Part shown: piece by piece, positions 45,559 to 55,180 of the stretch | How the letters are laid out: each line of letters begins with the position of its first letter | Position numbering within the stretch: position 1 is the first letter of the stretch | NCBI RefSeq assembly: GCF_003268775.1 | Contig: NZ_QLSU01000007.1 | Location: 1-64,000 of the forward strand | Direction: 5' to 3' | Origin: Paraburkholderia unamae | GTDB lineage: Bacteria > Pseudomonadota > Gammaproteobacteria > Burkholderiales > Burkholderiaceae | Length of the DNA stretch: 64,000 nt | Translations under genes and position numbers: made by a program | Notes under the pieces: generated by a model | Databases searched by the model: none | Told to the model about the DNA's origin: nothing | The model's input: only the letters and a program-made list of their open reading frames with translations

Positions 45559-46212
45559 ATGCCCAATCTTTCTCGTCGTCAGGCTCCGGGGGGCGTGCAC
45601 GGCACGCTCCGCAACGCCGCCCCTTATGTGCTCGCCGTCGCGCTGCAAGCCGCGTGCGCCGCCTGGCCATGCGCTGCGCTTGCGCAACTAGCGCCAGGCG
45701 CGGCCTCGTCCGGCTCGTCTGAAACGACGAGCGGTCAAGGCGACACCCTGTCGTCCTCGGTGAGCCGTCAAAAATCCGATGAACAACGCATGCTCGGCGG
45801 CCCGAGAACGTCGGACAATCCGTACAGCGTGAGCCCGTACACCAGCAACGGCGCCTCGCCGAGCGACGCCGAAGACGCGCTCACGAACGAAAAGCACATG
45901 CACGTCGTGACGCCTGGCGATTACGCCGCGAGCGAGGCGAGCGCCTCGGGCGGCCGCGATGGCGGCCAGGCGGCCGCAAGCGGCGGCCGGGGCGCTTCGA
46001 GCCGCAGCCGGATCGCGGCCAACGGCATGTCGCGCGCGGGCAACGCGGTGTCGAAGACCGGCGGCGGCGCGAGGGGCCATTCCGCATTCTCCGGGTATGA
46101 CTACGGCGCCAAGGAGACCTCGCCGACGGCCCAGCTCTATGGCAATCCGTATGCCAGTCCGTACGGATCGTCGGGTCAGTCCAACGCGCAGCTTTACAAG
46201 TCGCCCTGGTAA
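45559..46212 (+). CDS. Secreted low-complexity protein of the exopolysaccharide locus
   Basis: I do not recognise a family. The 217-residue product from ATG 45559 has an N-terminal signal peptide (hydrophobic stretch YVLAVALQAACAAWPCAALA, likely cut before QLAPG). The rest is Ser/Gly/Ala-rich and probably disordered, with Pro-Tyr motifs (NPYSVSPYTSNG; YGNPYASPYGSSG) and a short, more polar block EDALTNEKHMHVVTPGDYA in the middle. It contains no Cys after the signal peptide. It lies between the acetyltransferase and a WcaI-like gene, so a role in export or anchoring of the polymer is possible but unproven. Confidence 0.7.
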   Translation: MPNLSRRQAPGGVHGTLRNAAPYVLAVALQAACAAWPCAALAQLAPGAASSGSSETTSGQGDTLSSSVSRQKSDEQRMLGGPRTSDNPYSVSPYTSNGASPSDAEDALTNEKHMHVVTPGDYAASEASASGGRDGGQAAASGGRGASSRSRIAANGMSRAGNAVSKTGGGARGHSAFSGYDYGAKETSPTAQLYGNPYASPYGSSGQSNAQLYKSPW

Positions 46213-46240
46213 GCGACGCGGCACGTCGTCTCACACCCCG

Positions 46241-47596
46241 TCAAACGTCGGACTGCTCGACCTCCTGCAACGTCGATCCGCCCGTGCCGGCCTTGTGCGC
46301 GGCGGCCGCGCCACGCGCGCCGTTTGCGCCACGCGCGGCGGCGGGCGGCGCTCCGGCAGACGGCGGCGCGGGCACCTCGCCCGCGAGCGCAGCCAGCCTT
46401 TCTTCGAGCGCCCTGAAGGTGGCCTGCGGCGACAGCATGCGCTGCGCGTAGCGTCGCGCTGCGCGCCCGAGCGTCGCGCGCCGGCCGGGGTCGCCCGCGA
46501 GCTTGACGATCGCGGCCGCGAGCGCCTCGCCGTCCTCGGGCGGCACGACCACGCCATGGTCCGACACCACCTCGTAGAGGCTCGTGCCGGGCCGCGCCAT
46601 CGCAACAACCGCACGGCCGCTCGCGAGCATGCCGGTGAGCTTGGAAGGCATCACGAGGTCGGCCGCGTCGTTGCGTTGCGGCAGCACGTGGATGTCGGCG
46701 ACGTTGAGCAGTTCGTTGAGCATGGCGACTGGCTGCACTGGCAGCACGTGGCAGTTCGGCAACGCAGCACAACGCTCCTGCAACTCGCGCCTGGCCGCGC
46801 CGTCGCCGCAAAACACGAAGCTGATGTCGGGCCGCGCGGCGAGCGCCGTTGCGACATCGGCGAGAATGTCGATGCCCTGCTTCGCGCCCATGTTGCCCGA
46901 GTAGAGCACGACGGTGTTGCCCGGCGCGATGCCAAGACGCCGCCGGAACGCGCTCGGGTACGGCAACGGGAAAATCGCGTTGGTGTCCACCCAGTTCGGC
47001 AGGCACACGGCGCGCGAAGCCTCCACGCCCTTGGCGCTCACGCGCTCGACCATGCGCGGCGAAATCGACGAAACCACGTCGAAGCGCCGCAGCAGCAAGC
47101 GTTCGGCCGCGCGCGCGATGCGCGAAGCGCGCCCGCCTTGCAGCAGCCCGAGATCGAACGCCGCATCCACTTCGAAGTCCTGAATGTGCAGCCAGCTTCC
47201 CGCGCCCACGGCGCGTGCCAGCATGAGCGCGCCCGGCGCGCACAGCAGCGTGGGCGCGATCAGCATGACGACCTGCGGGCGCCACACGGCAAGCCGCATG
47301 AGCAGCGGCAGCGAGGCGAGCGCGAAGCTCGCCAGGTGCACGATGCGCTTCAGTCCGCCCTGCTGCGCCGGCACCCACAACGGCGCGCGCCAGATGTTCA
47401 CGCCCTGGCGCACGTCGCGCCGGTAGCGCCACGCGCGATAGCCGTCATGCACACGCCACTGCGGATAATACGGCGGCGCACACACCACGCGCACTTCGTG
47501 CCCGTGCGCCGCGAGCAGCTCCGCCATTTCGGCCGTGTACTTGCCCACGCCCGTGACTTCGGGCGAATAGTTCAGTCCGTAGATCAGGATTCTCAT
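46241..47596 (-). CDS. WcaI-like glycosyltransferase
   Basis: A 451-residue GT4-type enzyme with the WcaI N-terminus MRILIYGLNYSPEVTGVGKY and the segment VRVVCAPPYYPQWRVHDGYR. Further landmarks are WLHIQDFEVDAAFDLG, the donor-domain start VVLYSGNMGAKQGIDILADV, and MPSKLTGMLASGRAVVAMA near the end. E. coli WcaI is thought to add a fucose in colanic acid, and the same sugar is available here through gmd/fcl. An Ala/Gly-rich tail of about 50 residues follows the fold. AGGAAAG before ATG 47596 can serve translation. A strong terminator separates it from fcl, so it may have its own promoter or depend on readthrough. Confidence 0.92.
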   Translation of the reverse strand: MRILIYGLNYSPEVTGVGKYTAEMAELLAAHGHEVRVVCAPPYYPQWRVHDGYRAWRYRRDVRQGVNIWRAPLWVPAQQGGLKRIVHLASFALASLPLLMRLAVWRPQVVMLIAPTLLCAPGALMLARAVGAGSWLHIQDFEVDAAFDLGLLQGGRASRIARAAERLLLRRFDVVSSISPRMVERVSAKGVEASRAVCLPNWVDTNAIFPLPYPSAFRRRLGIAPGNTVVLYSGNMGAKQGIDILADVATALAARPDISFVFCGDGAARRELQERCAALPNCHVLPVQPVAMLNELLNVADIHVLPQRNDAADLVMPSKLTGMLASGRAVVAMARPGTSLYEVVSDHGVVVPPEDGEALAAAIVKLAGDPGRRATLGRAARRYAQRMLSPQATFRALEERLAALAGEVPAPPSAGAPPAAARGANGARGAAAAHKAGTGGSTLQEVEQSDV

Positions 47597-47649
47597 TGCG
47601 TCGCTTTCCTGCGTGACTGCCGCTTCGTTTCGGCTCGCGCGCCCGAGCG

Positions 47650-47691
47650 AAAAAAAGCGGGCGTCGTGCATCCGGTCCGCGCACGACGCCC
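47650..47691 (-). terminator. Strong rho-independent terminator after fcl
   Basis: Read leftward, an 11-bp stem (GGGCGTCGTGC with GCACGACGCCC, 47691-47681 and 47669-47659, loop of 11) is followed by GC and seven T residues. It lies in the 119-bp gap between fcl and the WcaI-like gene, inside a run of same-strand genes. Confidence 0.85.
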
Positions 47692-47715
47692 ACCACCAAC
47701 CAGACGCCCGTCGAT

Positions 47716-48675
47716 TCAGGCCCGCATGCCCGACTCGTACGCCGGCGCCGTCTGCGTTTGGAGATAGTCGTCGTAAGTGCGCGCGAGCCCTTCGTCGAGG
47801 CCGATATGCGCGTGCCAGCCCAGCCCGCCCAGGCGCGAGACGTCGAGCAGCTTGCGCGGCGTGCCGTCGGGCTTGGTCGCGTCGAACACCAGTTCGCCTT
47901 CGAAGCCCACCACGTCGCACACGCGCTGCGCGAGGTCGTGGATCGACAGATCCTCGCCCACGCCCACGTTGTAGACACCGTCGCCGGTCTCGTGCTCCAG
48001 CACGAAGAGGGTTGCGTCCGCGAGGTCGTCGACATGGAGGAACTCGCGGCGCGGCTTGCCCGACCCCCACACGGTCAGCGTGCGCTGGCCGCTCACGCGC
48101 GCCTCGTGCGCCTTGCGGATCAGCGCGGGCAGCACGTGGCTGCTGCCGAGGTCGTAGTTGTCGTTGGGGCCGTAGAGATTGGTCGGCATCAGCGAAACGA
48201 AATGTGTGCCGTACTGGCGGTTGTACGCTTCGCACAGCTTCAGGCCCGCGATCTTCGCGATCGCGTAGGCCTCGTTGGTCGGCTCCAGCGGCGCGGTGAG
48301 CAGATAGTTCTCGCGAATCGGCTGCGGGCATTCGCGCGGATAGATGCACGAGGAGCCGAAGAACACCAGCCGCTCCACGCCCGCGTTATACGACGCGCGG
48401 ATCACATTCGTCTCGATCGCCAGGTTGTCCCAGGCGAATTGGGCGGGCTGAGTGGAGTTCGCGAGAATGCCGCCCACGCGCGCCGCCGCGAGCAGCACCG
48501 CGTCGATGCTCTCGCCTTCGAAGAACGCATCGACGGCGGCCTGATCGGTGAGGTCCAGCTCCGCGCGCGTGCGCGTGACGAGGTTCCAGTAGCCGTGCGC
48601 CTGCAAGGCGCGCACGAGCGCGGAACCCACCATGCCGCGATGGCCGGCCACGAAGATTCGGGAATGCTTGTCCAT
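47716..48675 (-). CDS. fcl: GDP-L-fucose synthase
   Basis: Fcl (WcaG) epimerises and reduces GDP-4-keto-6-deoxy-mannose to GDP-L-fucose. The 319-residue SDR protein shows the NADP-binding [17 protein letters not shown] at the N-terminus, [18 protein letters not shown], and the catalytic Y-x3-K in [12 protein letters not shown]. It starts seven bases after the gmd stop, so the two form one unit that turns GDP-mannose into GDP-fucose. Together with manC upstream the operon makes GDP-fucose from fructose 6-phosphate. Confidence 0.96.
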   Translation of the reverse strand: MDKHSRIFVAGHRGMVGSALVRALQAHGYWNLVTRTRAELDLTDQAAVDAFFEGESIDAVLLAAARVGGILANSTQPAQFAWDNLAIETNVIRASYNAGVERLVFFGSSCIYPRECPQPIRENYLLTAPLEPTNEAYAIAKIAGLKLCEAYNRQYGTHFVSLMPTNLYGPNDNYDLGSSHVLPALIRKAHEARVSGQRTLTVWGSGKPRREFLHVDDLADATLFVLEHETGDGVYNVGVGEDLSIHDLAQRVCDVVGFEGELVFDATKPDGTPRKLLDVSRLGGLGWHAHIGLDEGLARTYDDYLQTQTAPAYESGMRA

Positions 48676-48682
48676 GTGCGCG

Positions 48683-49807
48683 TCACTCGTGATGTTCGAG
48701 AGCCCGGAAGCCGGCCAGCGTGACGAGCGCGTCGCGCCGGGCGATCTGGTAGTCGGCCCGCACCATCTCCTTGACGAGCGAGTGGAACGAAGTGACCGGT
48801 TTCCAGCCGAGTTTCTCCTGCGCTTTCGAGGCGTCGCCGAGCAGCGTTTCCACTTCGGTCGGGCGGAAGTAGCGCGGGTCGACGCGCACGATCACGTCGC
48901 CCGGTTCGAGCCGCATGTCGCGCGCGTCCACATGATCGACAATGCCGACCTCGTCCACGCCGTTGCCCTCGAAGCGCACGGTGATGCCGAGTTCCGACGC
49001 CGCCGCGCGGACGAAGTCGCGCACGCTGTATTGCACGCCCGTCGCGATCACATAGTCTTCCGGCTCGGGCTGCTGGAGCATGCGCCACTGCATGTCGACG
49101 TAGTCGCGTGCGTGGCCCCAGTCGCGCATGGCCGAAAGGTTGCCGAGATAGAGCACCTTCTGCAACCCGACCGCGATGCGCGCGATGGCGCGCGTGATCT
49201 TGCGCGTGACGAAGGTCTCGCCGCGCTGCGGCGACTCGTGATTGAAGAGAATGCCGTTGCACGCGAAGATGCCGTGCGCCTCGCGATAGTTGACCGTGGT
49301 CCAGTACGCGAACAGCTTCGCGACCGCGTACGGACTGCGCGGGTAGAACGGCGTGGTCTCGCGCTGCGGCACTTCCTGCACGAGCCCGTAAAGCTCGGAG
49401 GTCGAGGCCTGGTAGAAGCGCGTTTTCTGGGTGAGCCCGAGAATGCGGATCGCCTCCAGAATGCGCAGCGTGCCGAGGCCGTCCGCATTCGCCGTGTACT
49501 CGGGTTCCTCGAACGACACCGCCACGTGGCTTTGGGCGGCGAGGTTGTAGATTTCATCGGGCGCGACGCGCTGGATCACGCGCAAGAGGGCCGTGGAATC
49601 GGTCAGCTCGCCGTGATGAAGCTGGATGCCGGGTTCCGGGTCGTGCACGTCGCGATACAGGTGATCGATGCGGTCCGTGTTGAAAAGCGACGAGCGCCGC
49701 TTGATGCCATGCACCTCGTAGCCTTTGTTCAAAAGCAGTTCTGCCAGATACGAACCGTCCTGACCGGTGATGCCGGTGATCAACGCAACCTTACGAGCCA
49801 TCGCCAT
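48683..49807 (-). CDS. gmd: GDP-mannose 4,6-dehydratase
   Basis: Gmd makes GDP-4-keto-6-deoxy-D-mannose. The 374-residue protein has the NADP-binding [19 protein letters not shown] at the N-terminus, [20 protein letters not shown], and catalytic residues in [11 protein letters not shown] and the [12 protein letters not shown]-x3-K motif. GAGGAGAGAACG fixes the start at ATG 49807 rather than the ATG two codons later. It lies between the BY-kinase and fcl genes on the same strand. Confidence 0.97.
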   Translation of the reverse strand: MAMARKVALITGITGQDGSYLAELLLNKGYEVHGIKRRSSLFNTDRIDHLYRDVHDPEPGIQLHHGELTDSTALLRVIQRVAPDEIYNLAAQSHVAVSFEEPEYTANADGLGTLRILEAIRILGLTQKTRFYQASTSELYGLVQEVPQRETTPFYPRSPYAVAKLFAYWTTVNYREAHGIFACNGILFNHESPQRGETFVTRKITRAIARIAVGLQKVLYLGNLSAMRDWGHARDYVDMQWRMLQQPEPEDYVIATGVQYSVRDFVRAAASELGITVRFEGNGVDEVGIVDHVDARDMRLEPGDVIVRVDPRYFRPTEVETLLGDASKAQEKLGWKPVTSFHSLVKEMVRADYQIARRDALVTLAGFRALEHHE

Positions 49808-49892
49808 CGTTCTCTCCTCGCGTGAGCGATATGGGATTCGGAGGGTCCATCATCCGCGGCGGCCCCCCAGCCAACCGCGGACCCGCTGCTAC

Positions 49893-52124
49893 CTAACCTG
49901 CAACGCTTTCGTAACCGTAGTAACCGCCGCGATAACCGCCGCCGATGAACGCGCCCGTCTTCGGCACGTCGGTGAGCAGCACGCCGCGCAGGTTCACGCC
50001 GCCGATACGCAGGCGCTTGACCGTTTCCTCCAGCTCCGAAATCGGGTGGCGACCGTGGCGAATCGCGAGCAGCGTCGTGCCCGCATAGCGCCCGATCACC
50101 GTCGAATCGGTCACGGCGAGCACCGGCGGCGTATCGACGATCACAAGGTCGTATCTCGACTTCAGTTCGTCGAGCAGCGCTTCGAAGCGCGCGCTCATGA
50201 GAAGCTCGGATGGATGCGAGTGCAACGAACCTTTGGCAAGCACGTCAAGGCCCGGCAGCACTTCGTGCTGGATCGCCGTGTCGAGCTCCGCGCCGAGCAG
50301 CACGTCCGATAGCCCCGGCTGGTGCGCGATGCCGAAGTGCGAGTGCACGTCGCCGCGCCGCATGTCGCCATCGACGATCAGCACGCGCTTGTTCACCGAA
50401 GCGACCAGCGCGGCCAGATTGACCGAGAGGAACGACTTGCCGATGTCGGGCCGCGAGCCCGTGAGCATCACGATGTTGTTGCGCGCGTCGTTGAGCGTGA
50501 GCTGGAGCGAGGTGCGCAGGCTGCGCACGCCCTCCACGGCGATATCCTGCGGATTCTGCTGCGCAAGCACGTGCAGCCCGCGGCGGCGCGACGCGACGTG
50601 ATGCTGGAGGCGCAATTGCTGCGGGCTGCGCGGCACCACGGCGAAAACGGGCACGCCGAGCGCGGCTTCGAGTTCGTCGGGGCGTTCCACGCCGCCGTAC
50701 AGCGACTTGCGCACGAACGCGACAAGCACGCCCAGCACGAGGCCCGCGCCGATGGCGAGCACGATCACGAGCAGCTTCTTCGGGCGCACCGGATCATCGG
50801 GCGCTTCGGCGAAGTCCACCACGCGCACGTCGCCCACCTGCCCCGCCCGCGCGACCCGCAGTTGCTGCGCGCTGTTCAGGAGGCTCGTATAAAGCTCGGT
50901 GCTCACGTGCACGTCGCGCAGGAGCCGCACGGCGGTCTGCTCGGTGTCCGGCAGTTGCGCCACGTTGCGCGTGAGTTGCGACTGCGCGCTTTGCAGCGTG
51001 CCGATCTGCGCGTCGAGCGCCTGGACAGCCGGGTGATGCTCGGTGAAGCGCTGCGCAAGTTCCGCGCGTTGCTGGCGCAGGTCTTCGAGCCGGATCTTGT
51101 TGTCGCTCACCTGCTGGAGCAGCAGCCGGCTTTCTTCGCCGAGATCGACGGTGCCGTGCTCGTTACGGAACTTGTTGTACTTCTGCTCGGCCGCGTCCAC
51201 CTGCGAGCGCAGTTGCGGCAGTTGCTCGTCGAGGAAGGCAAGCATGTGTTCGGCTTCGGCCGAGCGGCTCGCCACGTCCTGCTTGATGAATTCCTGCGCG
51301 ACGTTGTTGAGGATCGAGGCCGTGAGCTTGCTGTTATGGCCTTCGAGGCTCGCGCGGATCACGCCCGATTGCAGCCCCACTTCCTGGATGTCGAGCGCAT
51401 GTTCGAGCCGGTCGACGGTGGTGAGCGTCGAGGCGCGCGTGACGAGGAATGGCGTGCCGGGCGCGCCGCTCAGGCTGTCCACGTGCAGCGAGATCGGCCC
51501 GACCGCCGTGTTGGCCTTCACGTCTTCGCCCACGCGGCCTTGCAGGAGCGGAATGCCGTCGGGGTCGCGCAGCGTGAAGGTGCCGGGCTCGTCGCCCGCC
51601 ACGAGCGTGAAGTCGCGCTCGTAAAACGCCTCGGGCGTATCGAAGCGCGACACCTTGATGTCGCCGCCGGACCACGCGTAGCCCGTTGGCCGCAGAAACG
51701 ACGGCAGATGCTGCGCCCACGGCGCGCCGAGAATGCCGGAGAGCATGCCGCCGATCACGGGCATGGTGCGCGGGCGCGCCCCGATGTCGAGGTGCAGCCG
51801 CCGCACCGTCTCTTCGGTCACGTTGCGCGACTTGAGCATTTCGATCACGCCGTTCGCAGACGACTTCTCGTCGAACATGCCCGTGAGCGGCGGCAAGCTG
51901 CTGTCCTTCTTGCTGCCGTCGCCCTTGTCGACTAGGTGGAACAGCACGTCGGCGCGATACGTCGGCGTGGCGAGGAACGCATACGCCGTGCCGAGCAGCG
52001 TGACGGCCAGCGTCACGATAGCGATCGCACGCCAGTTCGCAACCATCGTTTGCAGATAGTCGCCCAGATATCGCTCGTCGGCGCCAGCCGCGCCGTAGTA
52101 AGCGCCGTCATAGTTCATCGCCAT
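49893..52124 (-). CDS. Polysaccharide co-polymerase / BY-type tyrosine kinase (Wzc-like)
   Basis: An inner-membrane co-polymerase (743 residues) that controls chain length and contacts the OPX channel. The first membrane segment (about residues 31-52, IAIVTLAVTLLGTAYAFLAT) opens a Wzz domain. A periplasmic coiled-coil region follows, with a second segment around KKLLVIVLAIGAGLVLGVLV. The cytoplasmic kinase has Walker A GSRPDIGKSFLS (Lys563), Walker A' VDGDMRRG and a Tyr-rich tail (GGYRGGYYGYESVAG) for autophosphorylation. The N-terminus also carries several Tyr residues before the membrane. No Wzb-type phosphatase is encoded nearby. GGGAGAAGCAAG supports ATG 52124. Confidence 0.95.
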   Translation of the reverse strand: MAMNYDGAYYGAAGADERYLGDYLQTMVANWRAIAIVTLAVTLLGTAYAFLATPTYRADVLFHLVDKGDGSKKDSSLPPLTGMFDEKSSANGVIEMLKSRNVTEETVRRLHLDIGARPRTMPVIGGMLSGILGAPWAQHLPSFLRPTGYAWSGGDIKVSRFDTPEAFYERDFTLVAGDEPGTFTLRDPDGIPLLQGRVGEDVKANTAVGPISLHVDSLSGAPGTPFLVTRASTLTTVDRLEHALDIQEVGLQSGVIRASLEGHNSKLTASILNNVAQEFIKQDVASRSAEAEHMLAFLDEQLPQLRSQVDAAEQKYNKFRNEHGTVDLGEESRLLLQQVSDNKIRLEDLRQQRAELAQRFTEHHPAVQALDAQIGTLQSAQSQLTRNVAQLPDTEQTAVRLLRDVHVSTELYTSLLNSAQQLRVARAGQVGDVRVVDFAEAPDDPVRPKKLLVIVLAIGAGLVLGVLVAFVRKSLYGGVERPDELEAALGVPVFAVVPRSPQQLRLQHHVASRRRGLHVLAQQNPQDIAVEGVRSLRTSLQLTLNDARNNIVMLTGSRPDIGKSFLSVNLAALVASVNKRVLIVDGDMRRGDVHSHFGIAHQPGLSDVLLGAELDTAIQHEVLPGLDVLAKGSLHSHPSELLMSARFEALLDELKSRYDLVIVDTPPVLAVTDSTVIGRYAGTTLLAIRHGRHPISELEETVKRLRIGGVNLRGVLLTDVPKTGAFIGGGYRGGYYGYESVAG

Positions 52125-52190
52125 CTTGCTTCTCCCGAAACCTGGTGATGCTCGCGCGAGTGCGCGCCCATCGGGTTCGTGCCGCCGCGC

Positions 52191-53579
52191 TCAGTAAGCG
52201 TTGCGGCCAACCAGCCCGTGAATGATCGTGGCCGCGATAATGCGCATGTCGAGCCAGAACGACCAGTGGCCGAGGTAATAGAGGTCGTGCGCTACGCGCA
52301 TCTCCATCTTCTCGAGGCGATCGGTCTCGCCGCGAAAACCGTTGACCTGCGCCCAGCCGGTAATGCCGGGCTTGATGCGATAGCGGTGGATGTAACCGGT
52401 CACCACGCGCTGATAAAGATCGTCGTGTTCGAGCGCATGCGGGCGGGGTCCGACCACTGACATGTCGCCGCGTAACACGTTGTAGAACTGCGGCAGTTCG
52501 TCGAGACTCGTGCGGCGCAGGAACGCGCCAATGCGCGTCACGCGCGGGTCGTGCCGCGTGGCCTGACTCACGGTGCCGGGCGCTTCCTTGTGCACGCGCA
52601 TCGTGCGGAACTTGTAGATCGTGAACACGCGGCCGTCCGCGCCCTTGCGCCGTTGCTTGAAGAACACCGGTCCCGGCGACGACAGCTTCACCGCGATCGC
52701 AATGCCAATCAGCAGCGGCATGAGGCTCACGAGCGCAAGGCTGGCAAACACGCGATCGAACACCGCTTTCTTGAACTGCGCGCTCGCGGGCAGCGGCGAG
52801 GCCACGAGGTTGATCGCCGGTACGCCGAGCAGCTCGATCACGCTACTGGTGTCGAAGAGGGCCAGCGAGCGCACGTCCGGAATGAAGCGGATATTCACGA
52901 GGTCGTTGCGAAATTCGGTCACGAGCCGCACCACGGTGCGCTCCTCCGCAAGCGACAGCGCAAGCCACAACTCGTGCACGTCGTGCTCGCGGATATAGCG
53001 CGCGAACCCTTCGACGGTGTCGCAAACGGTGGTCTCGCTCGCGCTCGCAGGCGACGTTTGCGGCATCGTGTTGTAGAGGGCACCCGCGCGAAAGCCCGAG
53101 CCGGGCTCCGCTGCGATACGGCGCACGATCTCGTCGCACTGCGAGGCGGAACCCGCGATGGCGACTTGATGCAGGTTCAGGCCGGCGCGCCGCACGTGCG
53201 AGAGCACGCCGTGCGCCAGGATGCGCCACGTGATGAGCAGGCCGCCCGCCACCGCGGTCCAGTAGGCAAACCACAGGCGCGAGACGGCGTCCACGTGATG
53301 CATCGTCGAGTACATCGAGATCAGCGCGCAGGCCTGCACCACGAGCCACGCCAGCGACACCTGCCCCGCGAGCAGCGCCTTGGAGCGGCCGCGCCACGAC
53401 TGATAGAGTTCGAACGCCGGAAAGATCACGAGCGCGAACGCGGCCGCAAGCAGCACGAACGCTTCGTTCACGCCGCGCGGCACGACATCTTCGAAGCGGA
53501 TCTCCGATGCCACGCTCGCGCCGATCATCACGGCAGCCACGTCGAGCACTCTGGCCATCAGATTCTGAAGCTCGCGCAT
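52191..53579 (-). CDS. Undecaprenyl-phosphate sugar phosphotransferase (WcaJ-like)
   Basis: The priming enzyme that loads the first sugar phosphate (probably glucose-1-phosphate from UDP-glucose) on undecaprenyl phosphate. The 462-residue protein has four N-terminal membrane helices, a CoA-binding-like middle domain (around VAIAGSASQCDEIVRRI), a fifth reentrant helix, and the PF02397 catalytic domain. The latter includes FKQRRKGADGRVFTIYKFRT, RTSLDELPQFYNVLRGDMS and VGPRPHA, with the catalytic Asp-Glu pair. GGGAGAAAGC precedes ATG 53579. The sugar is an inference from the WcaJ group and from galU in the locus. Confidence 0.93.
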   Translation of the reverse strand: MRELQNLMARVLDVAAVMIGASVASEIRFEDVVPRGVNEAFVLLAAAFALVIFPAFELYQSWRGRSKALLAGQVSLAWLVVQACALISMYSTMHHVDAVSRLWFAYWTAVAGGLLITWRILAHGVLSHVRRAGLNLHQVAIAGSASQCDEIVRRIAAEPGSGFRAGALYNTMPQTSPASASETTVCDTVEGFARYIREHDVHELWLALSLAEERTVVRLVTEFRNDLVNIRFIPDVRSLALFDTSSVIELLGVPAINLVASPLPASAQFKKAVFDRVFASLALVSLMPLLIGIAIAVKLSSPGPVFFKQRRKGADGRVFTIYKFRTMRVHKEAPGTVSQATRHDPRVTRIGAFLRRTSLDELPQFYNVLRGDMSVVGPRPHALEHDDLYQRVVTGYIHRYRIKPGITGWAQVNGFRGETDRLEKMEMRVAHDLYYLGHWSFWLDMRIIAATIIHGLVGRNAY

Positions 53580-53609
53580 GCTTTCTCCCTGTCGCTCGTG
53601 GCGGATCGC

Positions 53610-55136
53610 TCAACCGCAGCGGCCGTAGGTATCGTCGAAGCGGACGATATCGTCCTCGCCCAGATACGCTCCCGACTGCACCTCGATGATTTCGAGCGGC
53701 ACCTTGCCGGGGTTTTCGAGCCGGTGCCGCACGCCAAGCGGAATGTAAGTCGACTCGTTCTCGCTCATCAGGAAGGATTCCTCACCACGCGTGACGAGCG
53801 CGGTGCCGCGCACCACCGTCCAGTGTTCGGCGCGATGGTGATGCAGTTGCAGCGACAGCCGCGCGCCCGGCGTGACCACGATGCGCTTGACCTGGAAGCG
53901 CTCGCCCTGATCGATCGAATCGTAAAAGCCCCATGGGCGCTGCACCTTGCGGTGCGAATCGGCCTCTGGTGCGCGCTGCGCCTTGATGCGCGCGACGAGC
54001 CCCTTCACGTCCTGCACTTTCGAGCGGTCGGCCACGAGCACGGCGTCGGCGGTTTCGACGACCACGAGGTTCGAGGTGCCCACGCAGGCCACGAGCCGCC
54101 CGTCGGAGTGCGCGTAAGTCGCGACCGCCCCTTCGAACAGCACGCGCCCGCGCCCCACGTTGCCGTCTTCGTCCTTGTCCATCGCGGCCCATACGGCGTC
54201 CCACGAGCCGAGGTCCGACCAGCCCGCATCGAGCGCGACCACCACGCCCTCGGGCGTCCAGCCTTCGCTGGCCGACAGGCGCTCCATCACCGCGTAATCG
54301 ATCGAGTCGGCGGGTGCGCCTTTGAACGCCGCCACGGCAGGCCGGAACACGGCGCCGTCATGCTGGCCGTCCACGAAGGCTGCAAGACACGCCTCGTGCA
54401 TGTCGGGTTGCAGCGCGCGCAGTGCGTCGAGCCACACGCTCGCGCGCATCACGAAGATGCCGCTGTTCCACCAGTAGCCGCCTTGCGTGACGTACTGCAT
54501 GGCAAGCTCGGGCGCCGGTTTCTCGACGAAGCCGTCGATGCGGCGCGCGCCGTCTTCGAGCGCCTCGCCCACGCGGATGTAACCGAATCCTGTTTCAGGC
54601 GAGCGCGGCGGCACGCCCAGCGTGACGATGGCGCCGCGCTGCGCGTGGCGCGCGGCGCATTCGAGCGCGCGCTGTAGCGCCCCGACATCGGCGATGGCGT
54701 GGTCCGAGGGCATCACGACAAGGATCGCGTCGTCGCCGTTGGCGCACGCTAGCGCCGCGCCAAGCGTGAGCGCCGGCGCGGTATCGCGCCGCGCGGGCTC
54801 GACCACGAGCCGCGCGTCCATGCCGCAAGCACGCAGTTGATCGACGATCACGAAGCGATGTTCTTCGCCACATACGACGATCGGTGCGCTCGCGACCTGC
54901 CACTCGGGCGAAAAGCCGTCGAGACGATGCACGGTCGCTTGCAGCAGCGTGTCGCTGCCCACCACGCCAATTAGCTGTTTAGGAAAATGTTCGCGCGACA
55001 TCGGCCACAACCGTGTGCCCGAGCCGCCTGCCAGCACGATGGGCACGATGCGCGTACACGCCGCCGCGCCTTCGGGCGCGCTGCGCTCGCTCTCGGCACG
55101 GGCCTGACCCTGCTGGATCGATGACCTTTCAATCAT
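53610..55136 (-). CDS. manC: Bifunctional mannose-1-phosphate guanylyltransferase / mannose-6-phosphate isomerase
   Basis: Supplies GDP-mannose. The N-terminal pyrophosphorylase domain has LAGGSGTRLWPMSREHFPKQ (about residues 37-56) and the FVEKP motif (GFVEKPAPELAMQY). The C-terminal type II isomerase cupin domain starts near RPWGFYDSIDQGERFQVKRI and holds the metal-binding HHHRAEHWTVV segment. The length (508) is a little above the usual 470-480, with 25 extra residues at the N-terminus. AGGAG lies eight bases before ATG 55136, which supports the longer start. It is first in the manC-wcaJ-wzc-gmd-fcl operon, and a 140-bp promoter region with direct repeats precedes it. Confidence 0.95.
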   Translation of the reverse strand: MIERSSIQQGQARAESERSAPEGAAACTRIVPIVLAGGSGTRLWPMSREHFPKQLIGVVGSDTLLQATVHRLDGFSPEWQVASAPIVVCGEEHRFVIVDQLRACGMDARLVVEPARRDTAPALTLGAALACANGDDAILVVMPSDHAIADVGALQRALECAARHAQRGAIVTLGVPPRSPETGFGYIRVGEALEDGARRIDGFVEKPAPELAMQYVTQGGYWWNSGIFVMRASVWLDALRALQPDMHEACLAAFVDGQHDGAVFRPAVAAFKGAPADSIDYAVMERLSASEGWTPEGVVVALDAGWSDLGSWDAVWAAMDKDEDGNVGRGRVLFEGAVATYAHSDGRLVACVGTSNLVVVETADAVLVADRSKVQDVKGLVARIKAQRAPEADSHRKVQRPWGFYDSIDQGERFQVKRIVVTPGARLSLQLHHHRAEHWTVVRGTALVTRGEESFLMSENESTYIPLGVRHRLENPGKVPLEIIEVQSGAYLGEDDIVRFDDTYGRCG

Positions 55137-55180
55137 ATTCGGACTCCTGCATATCGGGCAGGATCGGCTCGGCTCGCGAT

